From Symsagittifera roscoffensis (taxonomy: Eukaryota > Xenacoelomorpha > Acoela > Convolutidae): a stretch of 60,000 nucleotides of DNA. The stretch is taken from assembly GCF_963678635.1 (NCBI RefSeq), contig NC_087068.1, positions 38,341,649-38,401,648 of the forward strand, in the 5' to 3' direction. A program made the translations under genes and the position numbers. Positions within the stretch are counted from its first letter, which is position 1. Each line of letters begins with the position of its first letter. A model generated the notes under the pieces. It saw only the letters and a list, made by a program, of their open reading frames with translations, made no database searches and was not told where the DNA came from. Shown piece by piece: positions 45,661-55,700 of the stretch.

Positions 45661-47723
45661 TGATATATCACTCAATCCAATCCGATAATTAATTGTGGCG
45701 TCTGATTTTGCGAGGAAAACAAAAAGAAAAAACTACAACACACCCGAATACAAAGTTCCTCCCCACTTTCAAGGGCCGGAACAAAAAAACAAACAGTTTA
45801 CTGTAACAATTAGCAGAAAAAAAACGTTTTATTAACCACTGAAAATGTTTCAATATGATAAATTTGTTTATACTCAATTAAAATTTTTTTAATTTTACCA
45901 ATTTCTATCAAATAGCTTGGTGGGTAAAATACCAACAAACTTCAGCGTTTGTGGGCGTTTAAGTGTTTAACAAAATTCTATGGTCAAAAACTCAATCAAA
46001 CAAGGAAAACCGCTTCCTGTGCAAGTATCGCAAAATTTTCCAGCTACATATGTAAAAAACTAAAACTTTATGGTCAAAAACTCAATCAAACAAGGAAAAC
46101 CGCTTGCTTTGCAAGTATCACAAAATGTTCCAGCTACATTTGTAAAAAACTACAAAAAATTAGCTTCAATTAGCGTCGTTTCTTCTGCTTGGGTGATTAC
46201 AGAACTATTCAAACGATTAGAAACTTAATTAAATAGGCATAAGACACTAAACTATCTTCACAAAATAAATAAAAGAAAAATGTTCAAAAATAAATAAAGA
46301 AACCTATAATTGTTCCTAGTTTTTTGCACAACAATACTTAAACTTGTATAAAAAGTAGTATGACCGAGAAAAGACTGAATGAAGTTTCTAAAACTGGATT
46401 ATTTTTACTTGTTTTTACGTTACAATTTTTAATACATTTCATGGCTCTCTCCTACCCCTTCCCTCATCTCACAAGAACATCAATTATATTCTTTATCGAG
46501 TATTTTACAGGTTTAGCCTGTAGATCAAATATGTATTTCATGGCTTAAGCAATCCGCAGGGTATTTTTTGAGCAATCACAAAAAGAGAACGAACAGTTTA
46601 ATGAAAAATTAGCAGAAACAAAGTTACGTTTTAAAAATCTCTAAAAAATTTTCATCAAGATGTATTTGTTTGACATCACATAATTTTCTCGATTCTTATT
46701 AAAATCTATCAAATATCTAGGTGGTTCAATTCAAATAACAAGTAAGTACAGCGTATGTAAAATTGTTAAATAAACTTTATGGTTGAAGACTCAATCAAAC
46801 AAGGAAAGCCGGTTGCTGTGCAAGTAACTTCGTAAAAAAACTACAAAAAAAAATTATCTTCAAATTAGCGTCGTTTCTTCTGCTGGGGCGATTACAGAGC
46901 TTTACAAACGCATCAAAAATTCGTGATTTAGGCATAAAACACTGCCTGTGTCTTCAAAAAAAAAATATAAAAAAAATTAAAGAACGTAAAAAAGAAATAT
47001 AAATCTTTTCCTAGTTGTTGGCATAAAAATATTTAATTTTGTATGAAAATTAAATTTACCGAGAAAGTGTTTAGTGATATTTCCAAAATTGGTTTTATTT
47101 TTATTTAAAAAATTGTTTTAGTCAAATAAGTCATCATTTTTATATAAAAAACGTTACTCGATCGCTTTCCTTGCTCGAATTACGACAAAAACTCAAACAT
47201 TTTAAGCTGATTCTTCTCGACTCCAGTTTTTTTTTCTCGAATCATGACTGAGAGACGGCGATATATTATATGATATATCACTCGAACCATTCCAGTGATT
47301 TTTGTGGTACCTGATTTTGCGTTTAAAAAATGGAAAAACACTAAAACACACCCGAATACAAAGTCCCTCCGCATTTTTTATATGATGGGAACAAGGAGAT
47401 GAAGCCTGGTGGTTGTTCGACACACAGTAAATCACGACTGAAAGAGTTTCGAAAAGATATTTTTTTGACCCTTTCCGATGATTATTTGTGGCAGCTGATT
47501 TTGCGTGGAAAACAAAAAAAAACTAAAACATCCGATAACAAAATTGCTTCCCGTTTTCAATCGAGATCTTCATAGCTTCAAAAAATTTCATAACTTGTTA
47601 TCACATTTCATTACAACTTCATAACTTCTTATCACAGTACTTCATAAATCACAGTTCATTATGACTTATGATTATATAATGCGCAAACTCAGAAAGAGCA
47701 GCCGATTGTTTAGAAAAATGAAA
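45661..47723. repeat. diverged dispersed repeats, roughly duplicated 0.7-0.8 kb block
   Basis: Two related stretches (about 45661-46440 and 46640-47400) share TGATATATCACTC.A.CCA, CACACCCGAATACAAAGT, AGCGTCGTTTCTTCTGCT.GG and TGACCGAGAAA-like words. 45979-46158 holds a 90-bp tandem duplication (ATGGTCAAAAACTCAATCAA...), which keeps a reading frame only because 90 is divisible by three. Around 46440-46560 is a segment related to the satellite A monomer (CTCACAAGAACATCAATTAT). No gene seen. Confidence 0.55.
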
Positions 47724-48575
47724 CAAGACTGCTCGTATCAGGGCAAGGCCCTGAATGTTCCGACTGCCTCCTAAGGTCTATGGCGCAGTAATTCCATGAA
47801 AAATTAAATAAAATTAAAACTTTTTATTTTTTATTAATTTGACATTTTTTTTGTGAAATTCATCGCCCCACACGCCATATAAAGTACAAACTGATGAACC
47901 TCGCTCCTATTAACAAATCAATTCTGGCAAATAAGAGTCCTTCAACCAATTTGGAATGATTTCTAAGACGGATTAAATCTTTGCTTGCGCGTTACTTGCG
48001 CGAATTATATCCCGCGTTAATTGGCCCAAATTAGCCCGAAGATATTTTTTGTAAAGTTATTCAAACCCCCATAATTTTACAAAAAATGATCAAAGTTAAG
48101 CTCAGGACAACATTACCTCTCGAATGATTTTTAAAAAATTTCGTCAAAATTATTACGAGGCTAAACATTGCACTGGATAGGAGCACCATTTTGTGTCTGT
48201 ATGTTCCTGAATTCCAGAGACAAGTCTTAAAATATGTTCCAAAATGTAAAAGGATTCAACAAACAAAACTTCAGTGGATTCCGCAACGATAGCTGTAACG
48301 TAAATTTTGTCGGCACATTTGTTTTGTTGCCGATTCCGCAACAAGCAAATATAGCTGGTTGTTCTGGATTCCGCACCTGTAAGTGGACTCCGCAAAATTT
48401 AAGCGAAATCCGCAAATGTAAGTGGATTCCGCAAACTGTAAGTGGATTCCGAATTTTGTTCAATACTGAATTTGCATATGCACAATTAAAAGCTGAGCTG
48501 GAATTCTTATCTCTAGCAATGCATTAGGTTGAGAAGGATTTGAAACCCAACGCAAAACAAATCGTCAAATTAGTT

Positions 48576-48643
48576 CAGTTTTTGGCATTCAATCAATCCC
48601 AAATACTGACCAGTATTTGGGATTGATTAAATGCCAAAAACTG
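48576..48643. repeat. long hairpin, 33-bp arms, 2-nt loop
   Basis: Arms 48576-48608 and 48611-48643 are reverse complements with a single mismatch, separated by AC. The core word is ATCCCAAATACTG/CAGTATTTGGGAT. Confidence 0.95.
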
Positions 48644-48740
48644 GAATAATGTAGAATAAATATGGAATACATCCAATATTTGAAGTCATTAAATTGAGAG
48701 TGTTTAGAAACCCAACGCATAGCAAATCGTCAAATTAGTT

Positions 48741-48807
48741 CAGTATTTGGATTTCATCGATCCCAAATACTGGTCAGTAATTGGGATTCAATTAATTCCA
48801 AACACTG
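48741..48807. repeat. second, imperfect long hairpin
   Basis: Arms of about 32-33 bp (48741-48772, 48775-48807), several mismatches, loop GT. Together with the first hairpin and the preceding AAACCCAACGCA...AAATCGTCAAATTAG it forms a tandem unit of about 166 bp. Confidence 0.85.
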
Positions 48808-49336
48808 ATCTATTCTAGTAAATTTCTTTTTTTAGTGAAATCAAATCATGTATTTAAAAGGTATAATTTTAAAGGCTACTACACATATAAATATATGTGA
48901 GTTGAATCCGCAAACAAAATGCGGATTCCACTTACAATTTGCGGATTCCACTTACAATTTGCGGATTCCACTTACAGTTGCGGATTCCGCAACAGCTCAA
49001 TTGAACGCTACAAATGTTTTATCATTTGTTTGTGGATTCCACAAACTATTCTGGATTCCGCAATTACAGTTGCGGATTCTACAATTTCACCTTTTTTCGA
49101 GCGATTTTGAGCGGTACAATGATTTAGGTATTTGTTTGTGGAATCCAAAACAGCATAGAAGATCAAAAAAAGTAGCAATGTTGCGGATTCCGCGACAAAT
49201 CTGATTTTGGTCTGTTGCGGTTTCCGCTAACAAGGCAGAGAATGCACAATTTGGCCTCGTAATGATTGGCTAGTTAAAAAGTCAAAATTTGTCTGAAGAA
49301 AAAAAACCCACACCGTGCACAAATATTCCGTTACTT

Positions 49337-49551
49337 GGCTCTTTTCCAGTTTCCCCCCTTTCAAATTCGGTTTTAAAAAGTCTATTAACGTTGTCATAAT
49401 GTAATGAAATTTTGCGTGTTGAACAAATCGACAACTATGAACAGATTGGTTCTTCATACTTTACAGCGTAACATCATGCATTTAGCCGTAATAACACGTA
49501 AGACAAACAAAAAACTCGGTGTTTTGAAAAAGGGGGAAATGGAAAAGAGCC
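49337..49551. mobile_element. GGCTCTTT-type MITE, 215 bp
   Basis: GGCTCTTTTCCAGTTTCCCC at the left, GGGGGAAATGGAAAAGAGCC at the right. Flanks CGTTACTT (49329-49336) and CGCTACTT (49552-49559) give an 8-bp target duplication with one mismatch. Inserted in Helentron-like copy H4. Confidence 0.85.
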
Positions 49552-49578
49552 CGCTACTTTCATTACGAAAGTTGGAAC

Positions 49579-49882
49579 AAAAAATTGTAATAAGCCATTT
49601 TTAACAAATGTGATTTTCTTATATAACCTTGTAAAAGTAATGGGTCACACGCAAAATTGATTTTTATCGATAGTGAGTTGACTGTAAAAAAACAGCGTTC
49701 TTTTTTTTCTCAATTTTATCTTACCTGCAATTTTTTAACTTGTAAATTATTGCTCAATTTGTGCATTTGGGCTTTTTTTCTAGACCCCCTTCTACAAGTT
49801 TGAAAGTCAAATTTGAAAAACTATTTTAGGATTGTCACAAAGCATTGAATATTTTCCACACTCCCTCAAACTTCAAAATATC
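49579..49882. other. intergenic DNA between MITEs, no gene seen
   Basis: AT-rich, nothing recognised apart from the 8-bp target AAAATATC at its right end. Confidence 0.4.
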
Positions 49883-50110
49883 GGCTCTTTTCCAGTTCCC
49901 CCCCCCCCCCCCCCTTCAAATTAATTTTTGAAAACCTTATTTAACGTTGTCATAATGCAATGAAAATTGGCATGGTGAACAAATTGACAATTATGAACAG
50001 ATTTGTTCTTCATACATTACAGCGTAACGTCACGCATTTAGCCGTAATAACACGTAAAACAAACATAAAACTCGGTATTTTGAAAGGTGGGGGGAAAGTG
50101 GAAAAGAGCC
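49883..50110. mobile_element. GGCTCTTT-type MITE, 228 bp, perfect target duplication
   Basis: TIRs GGCTCTTTTCCAGTTCCCCC and GGGGGAAAGTGGAAAAGAGCC-like. AAAATATC is at 49875-49882 and 50111-50118. The interior is shared with the 49337 and 50316 copies (TACAGCGTAAC.TCA.GCATTT, AGCCGTAATAACACGTAA). Confidence 0.92.
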
Positions 50111-50315
50111 AAAATATCTTTTCGAACGTTAACTCTTCAAAATAACTCTTCAAACGTTACAGCGTAAAAAAAAACGAATTTAGCCATGATAACACGTATA
50201 ACAAATATGAAAATATAATGTTGAAATGCGGGGAGTAGAATAGAGCCTCCAATTCTTAAAAAAATGGGATTGTGGACTAATTAGGCCATTACAGGTCTAT
50301 TTGGTCAGCATATTC

Positions 50316-50536
50316 GGCTCTTTTCCAGTCCCCCCCCCTTTGAATTGCAATTTTGAAAAGCCTATTTAATATAGTCATAAAACAATGAAATTTTGTGTGG
50401 TGAACAAATCGACAATTCTGAACACATTTGTTCTTCATATTTTAAAGCGTAACATCATGCATTTAGCCGTAATAACACGTAAAACAAACATATTACTCGG
50501 TATTTTGAAAGGGGGGGGGGTAACTGGAAAAGAGCC
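50316..50536. mobile_element. GGCTCTTT-type MITE, 221 bp, perfect target duplication
   Basis: TIRs GGCTCTTTTCCAGTCCCCC and GGGGTAACTGGAAAAGAGCC. GCATATTC is at 50308-50315 and 50537-50544. Same subfamily as the two copies to its left. Confidence 0.92.
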
Positions 50537-50783
50537 GCATATTCAACCTGGTAAGACCACTCGTTTGTTTCACTGTAAAAATGATTTTCCCTCCCACCCC
50601 CTCAATTTGATTTCCCCTTGATTTTTCCTTCAAAAACCGAATTAGAACACTAAAAGTGAGTTTAGAACACCAACACCATAGGTTTTAATCAGGCTTTCCA
50701 AAAACAAATTTTGAAGAAAAAAAAGGATTGAAAAAGAGCCGAGAAAACATAGAGCGAAACAAGCAACCATTGTTTGGTCCTGA

Positions 50784-50957
50784 AGATGGTTGGTTTGGAA
50801 GGGAGCAGTGATTTGTGCCTGTGGGCTTCCATCTGAGCGGCATGTTGTTGCATGAGACACTTGTTCTGTTCTGCCTCTGTCTGGTGGTACTCCATCTGAC
50901 ACTTGTGCTGCTCCAGCTGGGCCCGCAATTTGTCAAAGCACACCAGCGCCATAGTCA
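50784..50957 (-). CDS. paralogous His-heptad exon (coiled-coil-like)
   Basis: From ATG at 50957 (MTMALVCFDKLRAQ) the frame shows five heptads in a row: LEQHKCQ, MEYHQTE, AEQNKCL, MQQHAAQ, MEAHRHK. The same seven-residue His/Asn spacing and the QHAA.ME.HR signature occur in the exons at 33977, 36896 and 39817, so these are related. The frame continues openly to 50689, but similarity to the others stops after the heptads, and the 3' splice boundary is not clear. No start context or protein family is known to me. Confidence 0.4.
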
Positions 50958-50989
50958 TGTATATAGATAGACTAATCTGTGGATCTATA

Positions 50990-51030
50990 TGAGTCACTGT
51001 TATTGATGACGTCAGTACTAAGCTTATATA
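50990..51030 (-). promoter_or_regulatory. possible compact promoter (TATA, CRE, AP-1 words)
   Basis: On the minus strand, upstream of the ATG at 50957: TATATAAG (51023-51030), the perfect CRE palindrome TGACGTCA (51007-51014) and an AP-1-like TGACTCA (50990-50996). The order and spacing fit a small TATA promoter for the His-heptad exon. Each word can occur by chance; the combination within 41 bp is what is notable. Confidence 0.35.
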
Positions 51031-51155
51031 CTTATATGGACAACGGGATGGCTCTTTGACAGATCTTAAAAAAAACACTAAATTTGTCAGTTGAAAGTAT
51101 CTTTAAAAGTTCAAGGGTAATCATCTTATTATGATTATTATTATTATTGTCAAAT

Positions 51156-51576
51156 CAGAGGCGGATCTAGGATTTTCTCGAAGGGGGGCGGATTTTCAAA
51201 AAAAAATTTAGATATCGACCATTTTTTTAGGTCTAGACCAAATTGAATTTCCTGAGCTCTGCCAAAGCAGTACAAAGACCCTCCCTGTTTGTGCCAAAAA
51301 TTTCTGCGCCGCAGGTAAAATTTTGAAAAAACAGGCTAAAAAGGGCGTTTTTACACTTTTTGGAAAATTTTGACCAAAAAATCGCGTTTTTTGGCGCGCG
51401 CTCCTCTCTGAAATATAATATATTGGCGCCAGAGGCGCTTTTAGAAAACTTTTAGGGTCAGTCAGCCAAAAATGGATATCTCAAAATAGTACAGAGGGGG
51501 AAAAAGAACCCTTTGGGTCGGCATGGGGTCAAATCCCTGATAAGCGTCCGAACCCCCCCTCCTAAATCCGCCCCTG
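51156..51576. mobile_element. hAT-type MITE, 421 bp, perfect target duplication
   Basis: Left end CAGAGGCGGATCTAGGA, right end TCCTAAATCCGCCCCTG. TGTCAAAT is at 51148-51155 and 51577-51584. CAGRGGCGGAT ends with 8-bp duplications are characteristic of hAT-derived MITEs in many animals. No ORF. Confidence 0.92.
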
Positions 51577-51584
51577 TGTCAAAT

Positions 51585-51850
51585 ACAGCAAAAATGTAGA
51601 ATATAAATCTATAGCATTTAATTGATAGTATCACAAACTTACGGAACATTCACTATAAAAATTTGAAATCTTTCCATGAAATTTTACCTTAAAAATTATC
51701 ATGAAACCAAAAAGATGAACAAACCAGAGTGATGAAACCAAAAACTTTTAATCTTTTCGTGCACCTCCCCATCATCCCCCCTCCCCTCCCCCCCCAAAAA
51801 AATTTTTTTGGAACATTTCCTACTACATGCAAAATGTCGTGTGAACAATC
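51585..51850. other. intergenic DNA, no gene seen
   Basis: Contains C-rich runs (51775-51797). Nothing recognised. Confidence 0.4.
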
Positions 51851-52061
51851 GGCTCTTTTTCCTTTTCCCCCCCACCTCACACGACCTTCAATATATTATT
51901 GTACGAGAGAACGAGAGGTTTTACGAGGTTGAGTATGAAGACCAAATACGTTTGTCGTGCCCTTATTAGTCTGTGTGTAAATTTTCATAATAATCTGACA
52001 ATGTGGTCAACAAATTTACATGTAAAAATTTGCAGGTGGGGGGAAAAGGAAAAAGAGCCGG
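51851..52061. mobile_element. GGCTCTTT-type MITE, compound right end
   Basis: Starts GGCTCTTTTTCCTTTTCCCC; GGGGAAAAGGAAAAAGAGCC ends at about 52059. A second terminus-like GGGAAACTGGAAAAGAGC follows at 52065-52082. No matching 8-bp flank is found at either right end, so this is a nested or rearranged copy. The interior matches the copy at 33243. Confidence 0.7.
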
Positions 52062-52082
52062 GGTGGGAAACTGGAAAAGAGC

Positions 52083-52435
52083 TGATTTCGAGATATCTAA
52101 ACCTACCAGTAATGAACCTGGAAATGAGCCATACCGAAGCTATTACAATAATTGAGTTTTCCCGGGAAGTCAAATTACCTGAGATATCCTCGAAAAGCAA
52201 ATCAGGAAACAGAAAACTAATTCACGACCTTATATAAAGCTGCTGCAGAATAATGATTGGGCAATATTTGTCAGTTTTTGTCTTCGTCGCCTTAGTGGGT
52301 AATCTCTTGGTAAAGCGAAAAGCATAGGTGGTCAAAATGGTTTGAAATCATGAGAAATATAGCACGTGGTTGCAAAGAGGCCAACGCATGTCCTTAATTT
52401 TCAGTTTCTGACAGCCAAAGACAACAAGTTAAAGT
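52083..52435. other. flank of the gypsy element, no gene seen
   Basis: A plus-strand open stretch to 52237 (LNLPVMNLEMSHTEAITIIE) looks mildly protein-like but has no supporting signals. The last bases AAAGT (52431-52435) would be the left target duplication if five bases long; the right flank lies outside the window. Confidence 0.4.
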
Positions 52436-52730
52436 TGTAAAAGTATTATGGTTTGTTTATTTAACCTCTGATCTTAACTTACCATCGACCTTTAAGTTGT
52501 TAATTTATATACCTGCCAAAAGCGCAACGGCTTTTGGTAGACTCTGAATTGGACACTATCTTTTATGATACGTAACAAATCAATCGCAACCAATTCAATC
52601 TTTTAAACCTCTCTTAACTTAGATAGAATCCCCGTCTTTTATTTAGTCTTAAATAAAAGCCTACAATTTTAGTAGGAATCTTAATCATCCACAGTCTTAA
52701 TCTATTCTTAGTTTAAGTCACTCTTTTACA
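52436..52730 (+). repeat. 5' LTR of the Ty3/gypsy element (295 bp)
   Basis: Bounded by the inverted repeat TGTAAAAG...CTTTTACA. A TATA-like TATATA is at 52507-52512 and AATAAA at 52652-52657. Three stem-loops: 52517-52538 (8-bp stem), 52636-52659 (perfect 10-bp stem containing AATAAA) and 52660-52676 (5-bp stem). The first 262 bp are identical to the 3' LTR. Confidence 0.93.
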
Positions 52731-52757
52731 ACACGAGTGGTATCCTAATTTTTTAAC

Positions 52758-55700
52758 ATGGCGCAGTCGAATGAATCAAACCTACGCGGACTAGAGTTTT
52801 TTTGGAACAACTCATCATACGAAAATCAACATGACTGGGAAAGGTGGGCGGAAAAATTCCAACTGACAATTATTGCGAAAGACTCCGTAGACATCGAAGA
52901 TGTAATTAACCCACCGATAAGAGATGAACTAATCTACCCTATGGCAGAACCACTGGACCCATCCGAGGATCAGACCCGTCGGGCCGAAAAAGAGGAACGT
53001 CATAGAGTAGCAGTACAAAATTACAACGAAGAATTAAAAAGGAGAAGGGCGGAAGATAACGCAAAATTCAACGGACTTCAAATAGGAGATATTGACAAGA
53101 AGCTCAAATCACAGCTATACCTAGCACTCGGGAAAGAAGGACAGAAATGCTTTTCTCATAAAAATCCTGGAAAAAAAATTCTGGATGTTAATTTCGCAGA
53201 ATTTTGGGAACTATTAAAAACGACTTTCACGATCACTACAAACCTAACATACGAAAGATTTAAATTTTTTGGCCGAAGACAGAAAGAACATGAGTCCTTA
53301 GAAAAATTCCATGAAATTCTTTCAGAACTAGCAAAAAATTGTAAACTGGGGGAACTCGAGTCAGAACTAGTAAGAGACATTTTCATAACCAACATGAGAA
53401 ATGTCGAGATCCAAAAGAAACTATGCATTGAATACTTGACCCCAGAAAACGTACTATCTTACGTATTAGTTCACGAAAAAGGTACTAAAATTCATCAACA
53501 GTATCTAAAATTCCCAACTTACAACCCAGGACCAAGATCACAATACGTGAAGAACGAACCAACATTAAACATAGTCGAAAATAACAAGTGCCGTAATTGC
53601 GGTCAGCAATTCAAAAAAGGACACCTATCCACATGCCCGGCTAGAGATAGAAACTGCAATACGTGCGGACGGAAAGGACATTTTGCTAAACACTGTAGGA
53701 GTTCAGCAAAAACTCAAACTAACATCGTCGATCAGAATCGGGTACCCCAAGAAAACGAAAATATCCGGGCCAACCCGCAGGAAAATCCCGAATTTGAGGT
53801 TAACCTAGACGACTTCTTAGTTCTATCCATCGACACAGATAACCAAATAAATGCCGTAGAAGACAAAATAGAGCGCGGAGTGAGAACAGTATTCAATCAC
53901 GAAGGATTAGAATTGAAAAAGACACTAAAAGTAGCTCTGGGAAAATTCAACCCCTACTATACCGAGATTCAAATTGACTCTGCAAGTCCAGTTTCCTTCA
54001 TGAAAAAAGACCTACTACACGAACTGAAGATACGAGACAGATTTGTAAAGCTAGAACCTGTGGACGAGATAACAAAGAAAGCATACCAGGGTTTCGGGAG
54101 TACGATCAATATTATTGGAAAAGTTCGAGTGAAAATCCAATCGAAAGGATGGGAGGCTAATGATCAAAAACTTTTTATCACAGAAGGGGCTGAAAGAAAT
54201 CTACTAGGAAATGACATCCTACCAAATTTGGGTATTATAGTATTTCAAAAACAACCTCCACCCAACGGGTCAAATTCACGGGAAAACAAGAAAGTACCAC
54301 CCATCGGGACAAATGTCAATCAAGTTAAATTCGCATCCGACATCCAACAGGATCAAAACCAAGAGACATCATCCCAACGTGAGTTTAAATTATACATATC
54401 AAAGCACTTTCCAGACCTTATAAAAAGAACTGGTAGATCAAAAAACTACGTAGTTAATACTTATTTTAACGAGCCGATAAAACCGATACAGGTGAAAGGG
54501 AAACGTATCCCAATCCATCTTCTCCCCAAAGTCAAACTATGCATCGACCAATTATTAAGTGACGGACACATTGAAAAACTATCTAGATGCTCTGAAGATT
54601 GTTTTATTTCCCCTATCGTGATTACAGCAAAAAGGGATGGATCAATAAAACTAGCGTTGAACTCAAAACTACTAAACAAACAAATATTTCGCAATAGATA
54701 TCAAATGCCGAATCTATTCGAACTAATTGACAACGTTGCAGTCACTATTAGCGGCCACGATCAAAGAAACATCTGGTTTTCGTCGATAGACCTAAAATAC
54801 GCCTACAGCCAAATTCCGCTTTCGAAAAAGGCAAGTAATCAGTGTAATTTTAACATTGTGGGGGGAGAAGTAACGGGTTCATACCGTTTTAAAACCGGAT
54901 TCTATGGACTAGGCGATATGCCAAATGAATTTCAACGTATAATGGACCGTTTGACGGAAAAACTACCAAATACTCATTGTTATCTTGACGACATCCTAAT
55001 CGCCACCGTAGGTAGCGAGGAAGAACATAAAAAGCTAGTCATTAATGTGTTAAAAACGCTAGATGACGAGGGACTAGCCATAAAATGGGAAAAATGCACG
55101 TTTTTAACTCATAACATAGAATGGTTGGGATTTAGAATCGACGCAAAAGGGACGACACCATTAATACATAAATCTGACGCAATCAGAAACCTAAAAGAAC
55201 CAAACTGTATTAAAGACATCAGATCCTTAATGGGATCGATTAACCAATTTAATAAGTTCATACCAAACCTAGCGTCCCTATCAACACCCTTCAGAGAACT
55301 TATGCAAAAGAATAAACCATTTAAGTGGTCCACAGTACATACGGAAGCGTTTGAAAAAATCAAGAACGAAATTTGTAATACGGTGACGAACCACCATTTC
55401 GATGTAAAACTGAACACTCGGGTGAAATGCGACGCCTCACATTTAGGATTGAGCGCGTCAATCGAACAAGACCATTGGGGAAATTGGAAGACCGTAGCGT
55501 TCGCTAGCAGATTTTTGAATATCGCCGAATTAAAATACAGCACTAACGAACTCGAATTACTGGGATTAGTCTGGGCACTAGATCATTTCAAAAATTATCT
55601 ACTGGGTAAACAATTCTCAATTTTAACAGATCACAAAGCCTTAATAGGAGCACTGAAAGACGATAAATACACTAAAACGGCCCAATCACGCCTCACCCGT

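Larger units (their letters stand above)
48152..49263. mobile_element. foldback-like element with hairpins and GGATTCC repeats
   Basis: Ends ATTACGAGGC...GCCTCGTAAT are inverted and remain partly similar for about 22 bp (AAA..TTG.GCA). The subterminal zones carry many copies of a GCGGATTCC/GGATTCCGC word, including an exact 20-bp tandem repeat (starts 48921, 48941, 48961) and several TGTAAGTGGATTCCGCAAA-type words near 48380-48440. The centre has two long hairpins (48576-48643 and 48741-48807). No transposase. Flanking TA next to CGAGG...CCTCG is a possible target duplication but is not certain. Confidence 0.65.
47724..49578 (-). mobile_element. Helentron-like element, copy H4, interrupted twice
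   Basis: Reverse-orientation copy: starts CAAGACTGCTCGTATCAGGGC with hairpin CAGGGC-AAG-GCCCTG and ATGTTCCGACTGC, and ends ATTCCGTTACTT...TTACGAAAGTTGGAAC. A foldback-like element (48152-49263) interrupts it after CGTCAAAA, and a MITE (49337-49551) interrupts the CCGTTACTTTCGTA segment. Removing neither is needed to recognise the family. Confidence 0.6.

Noticed and set aside
45949-46173. 74-codon frame with a repeated GQKLNQTRKTA segment
   Set aside because: It arises from a 90-bp tandem duplication, which keeps frame automatically. A third, diverged copy near 46780 is frame-broken.
48921-48989. CRISPR-like regular repeat
   Set aside because: Period is 20 bp with no unique spacers, in a eukaryotic transposon. 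A plain tandem repeat.
48234-49204. Frames with repeated CKWIPQ or GFHLQFADST words
   Set aside because: Translation of the GGATTCC repeats in the foldback element; several frames on both strands look equally repetitive.
51156-51576. Treating the GC-richer 51.2-51.6 kb segment as an exon
   Set aside because: It is bounded exactly by CAGAGGCGGAT-type TIRs and an 8-bp duplication, which explains its different composition.
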